A DNA stretch of 11,033 bases from CAYPPS01 sp964412685 (GTDB lineage: Bacteria; Patescibacteriota; Microgenomatia; PFEM01; CAYPPS01). Below are positions 6,164-11,033 of this stretch, one piece after another. The notes under the pieces were generated by a model. The model was given only the letters and a program-made list of their open reading frames with translations. It had not been told where the DNA came from and made no database searches. Position numbers and translations under genes: made by a program. The number at the start of each line of letters is the position of its first letter. Position 1 is the first letter of the stretch. The stretch is taken from assembly GCA_964412685.1 (NCBI GenBank), contig CAYPPS010000018.1, positions 1 through 11,033 on the forward strand, given 5' to 3'.

Positions 6164-6207
6164 TGTCCTCGTATCGTATATAGTTAATACAGTCAATTTA
6201 AGATCTT

Positions 6208-7152
6208 CTAAAATCTCTTGTCAACCCCCAACTTACCCGCTTTTTTAACTACCAGTAAGAAACCAGTGAGGCCAATTAGCCCCAAGATTAACTTGAAGGG
6301 TAAACTGATAAAAACAATCTCTTGGTTCTGCTTTTCGGTGATTAATTGAGCTTTGTAAACGCCGAGAAAAAACTTGCCTTTCAGTTGGCAAGCGGGGGAT
6401 TCTTGGCAGCCGATGTTTCTGATTGCTTGGGCAAGAATATTTTCTTCTAAAAGAGACAAAGTTTGTTCTTGGCCGAAAGTGTCGGTGATTTTTATTTCCC
6501 CTTGAGGCTTGAGGAAATGGCGACCCTTGTTTTCTAACCGGATTTCAAACTGGGGCGGAGAGAAAGAATCAACCAGTTTTAAATTGAGCAAACGGAAGAG
6601 GGTGTTTTTGATTCTGAAAGAAGCAATTGATATATTTTGTTCCTCTTTTTTACCTTTTGAGATAGTCAAGAGAACATTGGCGCCGATTTTAACTTGGGCG
6701 ATTGAGTTGCCCGAGAAGCGTTCTTCGGGGACGGTTTGGGCGAGTAAAGTATAATAATAGTCTCCTTCCGGCGCGGAGGAGGGCAAATTAATCACCAAAA
6801 CCGCTTCCTGGCTTTTTTGGGCGGGGAGATTGAATCGGTCTCCAAGTTCCAGATTTTTATTTAGGAAGGAAAACCAGTTTCTTTCTCCTCCGGTTGGTTC
6901 TTGTTTTAAGGTGATTTCACCTTTCTCGTCTTTCGGCTCGAAAATGACCAGTTTGGTTTCTAAGACCAAAGGAATCTCACTTTGATTGTAGATTTTGAAG
7001 ACCTGGGTAATGCTTTTACCGGGGACCATTTCCACTTCCAGAAGAGGGGGGAAAACACCCAGAGAGACCGATTCTTGAGCTTGAACGGAGCTTGTGTCGA
7101 CAACGATTGTCAGCAGGATCAGGGTCAAGGTTAGTTTTAAAAAATATTTCAT
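6208..7152 (-). CDS. DUF916-like surface protein with C-terminal anchor (paralogue A)
   Basis: The 314-residue protein has a signal peptide (1-25, cleavage VQA|QES). A first beta domain (about 30-165) contains 'Pp.lEvEmvpGKSitqvfkiyNqSeiPl' and 'LPSSAPEGDYYYTLLAQ', and a second (about 170-280) contains 'IRLENKGRHFLKPQGeIkITDTFGqe'. A membrane helix (about 286-303) and a short basic tail follow. It is paralogous to the 3677-4666 protein, with the same domain order and motifs but no coiled-coil tail. Two cysteines (GCQESPAC) could form a disulfide. The ATG at 7152 lies one base after the stop of the upstream gene, so translation is coupled; the in-frame TTG at 7173 would overlap that gene and adds an unlikely peptide before the signal sequence. 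By analogy with Gram-positive DUF916/DUF3324 proteins I infer a membrane-tethered partner for the secreted protein encoded just upstream. Confidence 0.65.
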   Translation of the reverse strand: MKYFLKLTLTLILLTIVVDTSSVQAQESVSLGVFPPLLEVEMVPGKSITQVFKIYNQSEIPLVLETKLVIFEPKDEKGEITLKQEPTGGERNWFSFLNKNLELGDRFNLPAQKSQEAVLVINLPSSAPEGDYYYTLLAQTVPEERFSGNSIAQVKIGANVLLTISKGKKEEQNISIASFRIKNTLFRLLNLKLVDSFSPPQFEIRLENKGRHFLKPQGEIKITDTFGQEQTLSLLEENILAQAIRNIGCQESPACQLKGKFFLGVYKAQLITEKQNQEIVFISLPFKLILGLIGLTGFLLVVKKAGKLGVDKRF

Positions 7153-7153
7153 T

Positions 7154-7960
7154 TCAATAAAGTGGAGTGGCAATAAAAGTCAATCTGTTTTGATAACTTC
7201 CGGCCGGTTGGATGTTGGCAGGATTAATTCTTAAGGTCATGGTAGCACTCTTGTCTTTACCCGCTTCGTGGCCTCCAGCCGGAGTTAGTCCCATTACTTT
7301 TTGAGGCGTATCGGTGTCGGTAAGGGCAAAGTTTTTGAACTTGGTTCCGGAAGCAAATTCGCTCGGAACGTCGTCACCATTGATAGTATAGCCGAAACCG
7401 TAAGTTGAGGTTTGAGCCCAAGCTCCTTCATCAATATGAGTGCAGGTGTCGGCGACGTCGCAAGTGACATCCGGTAAGGTTGTTCCCGCTCCCAAACTAG
7501 TTAGGGATTGATTTTCTTCGACGGTAACTTGATAGCCTCGAACTGAACCGGAATCAACTGTCAGGTCCAAGGTTTGTTCGTTAGTGAGCACATCAGCCGT
7601 TAGGCTGCCAAAACTGATGGAGATGCTTGACAAGGTGAAGCTGAAGGGAATAATTGAATGAATGTATTGGAAGCCGGCTCTGATTTTGAAATCGGTGCCG
7701 CTGTAAAGTCCGGGGGCAATTTGGCCAGTGGTGACACCGAGGTTGTAGGCGGCAGAATCGGGATCACCTGAGCCCATGTTGACGTTTGGCCACCTGATTT
7801 TATAATGGTCGGATTCCAGCGAGCTGGGAGCAGCCAAAACGGAACCAAGACCACAGGCAAGAATCAGGGTTAAAGCGGCGAGCAACCCACACCCGGTGTG
7901 CGATCCATATGCGTAATATAAATTTGAATCACACACCGGGTGTGGGTCGGTTGTTTTCAT
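7154..7960 (-). CDS. Secreted WxL/pilin-like beta-sandwich surface protein (paralogue A) with repeat insertion in the signal peptide
   Basis: The 268-residue secreted protein has a C-terminal module (about 100-268) matching the end of the 4685-6163 product. 'ISFGsLTa...QtLdLTVdSGSvrGYQVTVEEN' is followed by a C-x5-C loop (CDVADTC), 'YGFGYTI', 'TPQKVMGL', and the ending 'NIQPAGSYQNRLTFIATPLY'. The FG...GY pattern and strand layout recall WxL domains, but no W-x-L is present. The ATG at 7960 overlaps the preceding stop (ATGA), which fixes the start. Residues about 5-26 are encoded by a 63-bp inverted palindrome doublet. Deleting it in silico leaves a canonical signal peptide, MKTTVLAALTLILACGLG followed by SVLAAP. 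The inserted version has a long n-region with two extra cysteines, so export may be affected. The next gene follows after one base. Confidence 0.65.
   Translation of the reverse strand: MKTTDPHPVCDSNLYYAYGSHTGCGLLAALTLILACGLGSVLAAPSSLESDHYKIRWPNVNMGSGDPDSAAYNLGVTTGQIAPGLYSGTDFKIRAGFQYIHSIIPFSFTLSSISISFGSLTADVLTNEQTLDLTVDSGSVRGYQVTVEENQSLTSLGAGTTLPDVTCDVADTCTHIDEGAWAQTSTYGFGYTINGDDVPSEFASGTKFKNFALTDTDTPQKVMGLTPAGGHEAGKDKSATMTLRINPANIQPAGSYQNRLTFIATPLY
7885..7947. repeat. 63-bp inverted palindrome doublet inserted in a signal peptide
   Basis: The arms 7885-7904 and 7928-7947 are inverted repeats (19 of 20 matches). Each contains a perfect 13-bp palindrome, CACACC-C-GGTGTG (7888-7900) and CACACC-G-GGTGTG (7932-7944). 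The spacer is 23 nt and AT-rich. The length is exactly 21 codons, so the reading frame is maintained. Confidence 0.85.
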
Positions 7961-8688
7961 TTTTCATCCGTGGTTTCATCAATCTCTTTTTTGAGTTTTT
8001 CGCCGCTTTTGAGGAGATTTAAGGCTCGCTGCTTTATCTTTAGCAGTCTCTCTTTTTGTCTGACAGAGATTTTACTGACATCACTTAAAGCGAGAGAAGC
8101 CTGCTCGATGATGTCCACCAAACTGGTTTTGAAATCCAGGCTTTCCCAAAGCAGAAATCCGCTTTCTTCTTTGGTGATGGCTTGATTTAAGGCCTTACTT
8201 TCTGTTTTTAAAACTTTAATCTTCTCCTCATCTTCTAGTAATTGTAAATATTTTTTACTAAAGAAAAGTGCCAAGGGAGTAATGAGGAGAAGAGAGACTA
8301 GTTGCCAGATTTCTTCCATTAATGATTGTTTGGAAGGGGAAAGGAAAAAGACGATAGTCATCGCCAAGGCGAGAGAAAAAGTGATTAGAGGATCGAAGAG
8401 AAGAGCGAGGCCAAACATTAAAAAGTAAACCAAGAAAAAGAGAGGGGAAGAAAGGCCGCCAGAAGAACCGATCAGTAAAAAGATGACCAGAATGAAAATG
8501 GTGGCGTCAATCGTTAAATTAATTCTTTTTTTCCGCCGGCGGGCAATAAATTGATTTAGGAAGAAAAGGAGAAGAAAGAAAGCGACTAATTGGAGGGTGT
8601 AATAAGAGAGGTGGGGATCATTGGTCCAAAAAAAAGTCAACCCTAAAGCGGTCAGTAAGAAAACGGTTTCGAGCAGGAATTTAACCAT
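7957..8688 (-). CDS. Multi-pass membrane protein with cytoplasmic coiled-coil tail, first gene of the surface operon
   Basis: The 243-residue protein begins with about six hydrophobic helices (residues about 2-20, 28-48, 58-75, 80-98, 100-118 and 125-145), with a basic loop (ARRRKKR) near 50 that places it inside. The tail (about 150-243) is charged and largely helical: KKYLQLLEDEEKIKVLK, later QKERLLKIKQRALNLLKSGEKLKKEID. The architecture resembles the membrane sensor half of some histidine kinases or diguanylate cyclases. No kinase, GGDEF or other catalytic domain follows, so it could be a truncated sensor or a scaffold for the surface complex. Its stop overlaps the next start by ATGA, which places it in the operon. 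TAAGAT ends 7 nt before the ATG. I do not recognise a specific family. Confidence 0.6.
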   Translation of the reverse strand: MVKFLLETVFLLTALGLTFFWTNDPHLSYYTLQLVAFFLLLFFLNQFIARRRKKRINLTIDATIFILVIFLLIGSSGGLSSPLFFLVYFLMFGLALLFDPLITFSLALAMTIVFFLSPSKQSLMEEIWQLVSLLLITPLALFFSKKYLQLLEDEEKIKVLKTESKALNQAITKEESGFLLWESLDFKTSLVDIIEQASLALSDVSKISVRQKERLLKIKQRALNLLKSGEKLKKEIDETTDEK

Positions 8689-8695
8689 TAAAAAT

Positions 8696-8706
8696 ATCTT
8701 ATCATA
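8696..8706 (-). promoter_or_regulatory. Likely -10 region of the surface operon
   Basis: On the minus strand TATGAT (8706-8701) and TAAGAT (8701-8696) overlap. The latter lies exactly 7 nt before the ATG at 8688, implying a leaderless or nearly leaderless message. No good -35 is visible; its expected position is occupied by a CACACC half-palindrome (8719-8724). Confidence 0.35.
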
Positions 8707-8734
8707 TCTTCCATTCAGGGTGTGTTGGCAGAGA

Positions 8735-8759
8735 ACATTGCACGCCGGGTGTGCAATGT
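8735..8759. repeat. 25-bp palindrome in the divergent intergenic region
   Basis: ACATTGCACGCC-G-GGTGTGCAATGT has 12-bp arms with one mismatch around a central G. It carries the GGTGTG half-core of the repeat family and lies between the divergent surface operon and the 8860 gene. A partial copy (GGGTGTG, 8718-8724) lies just left of it. It could be an operator or simply a repeat copy. Confidence 0.7.
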
Positions 8760-8812
8760 ATTTTCCGGTGGATATTTTAGGCGAAATCGATTATTCTTAA
8801 AGTGAGGCTTCG

Positions 8813-8842
8813 TTGAGAAGATTCTTCTTTTTGTTGTTTAAT
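8813..8842 (+). promoter_or_regulatory. Possible promoter of the 8860 gene
   Basis: TTGAGA (8813-8818) and TTTAAT (8837-8842) are 18 nt apart, placing a start near 8849 and leaving a ~10-nt leader. The match is moderate and the region is T-rich, so chance occurrence is possible. Confidence 0.3.
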
Positions 8843-8859
8843 TTTTTTGATGAATAAAA

Positions 8860-9660
8860 ATGGTTCGTTTAATGGAACAAGAGAAAGGCAGTTTTGGTTC
8901 GCCCTTTTCGGTTTGCCAACTCGATTCTCGGTTATCTAGTGAAAAAACTTTGTCGATTACTGAATCGGCTCGATTGCATCGGGATAATGAGAAAAGACGA
9001 GGTCATTTATTGGGCCACCTTTTTAATTCTGAAGGAGGGATCGGTCCTGGATTTAGGATTGTTTCCAGAAGGAATGGGGCGACACCGGTTGCAGCCTCGA
9101 TTGAGAGGAGATTAGATCTTGGCTTGGAAAGAAAGGCTAATTTAGAGGTTTATCAAGCGTTAGTTGATCGTTTTTCTCTGATAGTGGGGAGGACCCGATA
9201 TTATCAGCCCTTAGATCCGGAGATGCCGATTGTTTTTGAATCTCGGGAAGGTATTCGATTGGAAATGGGAACAATAGCTATTTTGATAGACGATTTTCAA
9301 CGCGCTCCGGGTCCAATATCAAAACGAACGGTCGTCCGTTATGGTGATTATTCTGCTTTTCCAGCGAGGGAGATAAGTCCTTCTAGGGCAGAGTGGTTTT
9401 TGGCGAAGGAGATTTTGATGCGTTCTCTGGCTTCCTTGCAGAAACAGAGGTTTAGAAAAGAGAAAGCGGGTTTAATGGTTTCGGTGGCGAGGACGCTTCT
9501 TTTTGATACGGCCTCTCTTGAAAGAAAAATTTTGGCGGTGGACGGAAGAATCTTGACCATGATTCAAGGACTTGATGGATCAGACAAGCGAAGAGAGCTT
9601 TTTGAAACTTATCTTGAATTGGCTGAACTGCAAGGCGGCGAACTTTTTCTTTTGGATTAG
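8860..9660 (+). CDS. Hypothetical protein, unrecognised family
   Basis: The 266-residue soluble-looking protein has no signal peptide or membrane segment and I do not recognise its family. It is rich in Arg and Glu. The first ~90 residues are polar and probably partly disordered. The middle part (about 95-160) looks alpha/beta, with 'VYQALVDRFSLIVGRTRYYQP' and 'RLEMGTIAILIDDF'. The C-terminal third (about 180-266) is helical, with AEWFLAKEILMRSLASLQKQ and RRELFETYLELAELQGG. No catalytic motif stands out; the adjacent D-D in LIDDF is unremarkable alone. The ATG at 8860 has no Shine-Dalgarno, and a second in-frame ATG at 8872 is an alternative. The gene stands alone, divergent from the surface operon and ending just before a terminator-like palindrome and leuS. 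Coding status is supported by the length and lack of competing frames. Confidence 0.55.
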   Translation: MVRLMEQEKGSFGSPFSVCQLDSRLSSEKTLSITESARLHRDNEKRRGHLLGHLFNSEGGIGPGFRIVSRRNGATPVAASIERRLDLGLERKANLEVYQALVDRFSLIVGRTRYYQPLDPEMPIVFESREGIRLEMGTIAILIDDFQRAPGPISKRTVVRYGDYSAFPAREISPSRAEWFLAKEILMRSLASLQKQRFRKEKAGLMVSVARTLLFDTASLERKILAVDGRILTMIQGLDGSDKRRELFETYLELAELQGGELFLLD

Positions 9661-9665
9661 TAAAA

Positions 9666-9690
9666 AACCTCCACACCGGGGGTGGAGGTT
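9666..9690. terminator. Palindromic hairpin between the 8860 gene and leuS, likely terminator
   Basis: AACCTCCACACC-G-GGGGTGGAGGTT has 12-bp arms with one mismatch and starts 6 nt after the stop codon. It is followed by a pyrimidine-rich ATCTTCTCTT and preceded by an A run, so it could end transcription in either direction. It also belongs to the CCACACC/GGTGTGG repeat family, with a further half-copy GGTGTGG at 9703-9709. Confidence 0.5.
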
Positions 9691-9709
9691 ATCTTCTCTT
9701 CGGGTGTGG

Positions 9710-9715
9710 TACAAT
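9710..9715 (+). promoter_or_regulatory. Extended -10 of leuS
   Basis: TGG-TACAAT (-10 at 9710-9715) is an extended -10 element 10 nt before the leuS ATG, predicting a leader of only a few bases. The TGG belongs to a GGGTGTGG half-palindrome of the repeat family. No convincing -35 is seen. Confidence 0.4.
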
Positions 9716-9725
9716 TTGTCCCAAG

Positions 9726-11033
9726 ATGGCAAAGAAAACAATTGCTTCTGAATACCGGCCGTGGGATTTTGAAAAAAAATGGGAACAGGAATGGGAGAAG
9801 AATTTGGAAGTTAAAGCAATCGATTTCGGAGAGAAGAAAAAGTATTATGCCTTAGTTGAATTTCCTTATCCTTCCGGTTCTGGTCTTCATGTTGGCCATG
9901 CTTTTAATTATGTCATTCTGGATCCGATGGTCAGAATGAGGCGGATGAGAGGAGAAAACGTTCTTTATCCGATGGGCTGGGACGCTTTCGGATTGCCGAC
10001 AGAGAATTACGCCCTCAAAGAGGGGATTCACCCGATTAAAGCCACCAAACAAAACACCGACAGCTTCAGAAAAGAAATGAAGCGTTTGGGATTTGCTTTT
10101 AATTGGGACAGGGAAATCAATACGACCGACCCGGATTATTATAAATGGACTCAGTGGATCTTTCTTCAGTTGTTTAAAGCTGGCTTGGCCTACAAAGATG
10201 AACGGCCGGTTGGTTGGTGTTCAGCTTGCAAGATAATTTTAGCCAATGAAGAAATAGTCGCCGGTAATTGTGAACGTTGCGGTCACGCAGCGGAAAGAAG
10301 AATGCAATCCCAGTGGCTACTTAAGATTACCGCTTATGCTGATCGTTTGGCCGGAGAGCTAGATCTGGTCGATTATCCTGATTATGTCAAAGCTTCTCAA
10401 CGGAATTGGATCGGTAAGACGGAGGGGATCGAGATAGAATATCCGGTCGTTGATTCTAAAACCACGCTTTCTTGTTACTCAACCCGACCGGATACTAATT
10501 TTGGGGCGACTTTCATAGTCATTGCTCCTGAGCATCCTTTGGTTGAAAAATTGACCACAAAAGATAATAAGGAAACCGTGTCTAAATATATCAAAGAAGC
10601 TCAAAAGAAGTCAGAACTGGAAAGAACCGAACTTTCGAAAGACAAAGGTGGCGTTTTTACTGGAAGCTTCGCCCTAAATCGACTGACCGGCAAGCGTTTA
10701 CCGATCTGGGTGGCTGATTTTGTTGTTTTGACAGCCGGAACCGGAATTGTTGTTGGTGTTCCGGCCCATGATCAAAGAGACTTTGAGTTTGCTAAGAAAC
10801 ACGATTTGGAGGTTACTCCAGTGATACAGCCCAAAAAGAAAAACCCGCCTGCCGGCAGACAGGGCTGGGATTTTAAAAAAGCCCCTTATCTTGAAATCGA
10901 TGAAGGAGAGGTGTTTAACTCCGATTTCTTGAATGGCTTAACCCCTCGAGCAGCAATCAAGAAGATAATTGCCTATTTGGTTGACAAGAAATGGGGAGAA
11001 AGGGCCGTCAATTATAAATTGAGGGATTGGATT
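9726..11033 (+). CDS. leuS: Leucyl-tRNA synthetase, N-terminal part (runs off the window)
   Basis: The first 436 codons of leucyl-tRNA synthetase, the class I enzyme that charges tRNA-Leu in the cytoplasm. Visible landmarks are the HIGH motif as HVGH (55-58) within PYPSGSGLHVGH, the catalytic-core sequence GWDAFGLPTENYA, and a zinc-ribbon pair CSAC (165-168) and CERC (182-185). The CP1 editing domain shows its threonine-region TRPDT (253-257) and the AHDQRDFEFA loop (347-356), whose second Asp (D352) is the conserved amino-acid-recognition residue. The KMSKS end lies beyond the right edge. Residues about 373-381 (NPPAGRQGW) are encoded by a GC-rich palindrome and look like an in-frame repeat insertion at the end of the editing domain. 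The ATG at 9726 has a TACAAT box close upstream and no Shine-Dalgarno. Confidence 0.97.
   Translation, partial: MAKKTIASEYRPWDFEKKWEQEWEKNLEVKAIDFGEKKKYYALVEFPYPSGSGLHVGHAFNYVILDPMVRMRRMRGENVLYPMGWDAFGLPTENYALKEGIHPIKATKQNTDSFRKEMKRLGFAFNWDREINTTDPDYYKWTQWIFLQLFKAGLAYKDERPVGWCSACKIILANEEIVAGNCERCGHAAERRMQSQWLLKITAYADRLAGELDLVDYPDYVKASQRNWIGKTEGIEIEYPVVDSKTTLSCYSTRPDTNFGATFIVIAPEHPLVEKLTTKDNKETVSKYIKEAQKKSELERTELSKDKGGVFTGSFALNRLTGKRLPIWVADFVVLTAGTGIVVGVPAHDQRDFEFAKKHDLEVTPVIQPKKKNPPAGRQGWDFKKAPYLEIDEGEVFNSDFLNGLTPRAAIKKIIAYLVDKKWGERAVNYKLRDWI
10844..10863. repeat. GC-rich palindrome inserted in leuS (PPAGRQG-coding)
   Basis: The segment CCCGCCTGCCGGCAGACAGG contains the perfect palindrome CTGCCGGCAG (10849-10858) with imperfectly matching outer arms (CCC.CCTG / CAGACAGGG). 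It is unlike the surrounding AT-richer leuS sequence and encodes P-P-A-G-R-Q-G. From memory, similar PAGRQ-type inserts are common in CPR proteins; this cannot be confirmed here. Confidence 0.55.

Noticed and set aside
7154..7884. Alternative start of the secreted protein after the palindrome doublet (TTG near 7884)
   Set aside because: It would lack the basic n-region of a signal peptide, and the ATGA overlap at 7960 clearly marks the upstream start.
4685..7960. Classical WxL proteins
   Set aside because: The C-terminal modules resemble WxL domains in layout, but neither product contains a W-x-L tripeptide, so I call them only WxL/pilin-like.

Overview
The window (about 11 kb, moderate GC, genes on both strands) looks like a chromosomal scaffold of an uncultivated Patescibacteria/CPR bacterium, probably Microgenomates-like. 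The reasons are indirect. Most starts lack a clear Shine-Dalgarno, and several genes have a TANNNT box exactly 7 nt before ATG. There are many small secreted or single-anchor surface proteins of unknown role. Short GC-rich palindromes are inserted even inside coding sequence, including a PPAGRQG-coding insert in leuS. No marker settles the lineage, so this is an inference.

Layout. (1) 109-549, minus: a protein made only of tyrosine-recombinase DNA-binding (SAM-like) domains, with no catalytic domain. (2) 550-1353: a gene-poor stretch with a hairpin-rich segment (about 770-950) and two copies of a ~60-bp palindromic doublet repeat. (3) 1354-1857, plus: a membrane-anchored Ig-like protein, followed by a third copy of the same repeat. 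(4) 1984-2644, plus: a toxin-antitoxin pair, with a CopG/RHH antitoxin and a PIN-family RNase toxin. (5) 8688 down to 2647, minus: a six-gene tightly packed cell-surface operon. Its order is a multi-pass membrane protein, secreted beta-sandwich protein A, DUF916-like anchored protein A, secreted beta-sandwich protein B, DUF916-like anchored protein B, and an Ig-like protein with C-terminal membrane segments. (6) 8860-9660, plus: an unknown 266-aa protein. (7) 9726 to the right edge, plus: the first 436 codons of leucyl-tRNA synthetase.

The surface operon is the biological centrepiece. Two successive pairs, each a secreted 'pilin-like' beta-sandwich protein followed by a membrane-anchored DUF916-like protein, are paralogous. 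They resemble in organisation the WxL/DUF916-DUF3324 (Csc) surface complexes of Gram-positive bacteria. I infer a CPR counterpart of that system, a protein coat or adhesion complex.

The second theme is a family of at least a dozen short palindromes with cores CACTCC-N-GGAGTG or CACACC-N-GGTGTG. They occur singly or as inverted doublets (REPIN-like). One 63-bp doublet sits in frame inside a signal peptide, and its removal restores a textbook signal peptide.

The 100-N gap at 2711-2810 is flanked by identical 55-bp sequence on both sides. It is therefore probably a scaffolding artefact joining contigs that really overlap. Collapsing it gives a clean C-terminus to the last gene of the operon.
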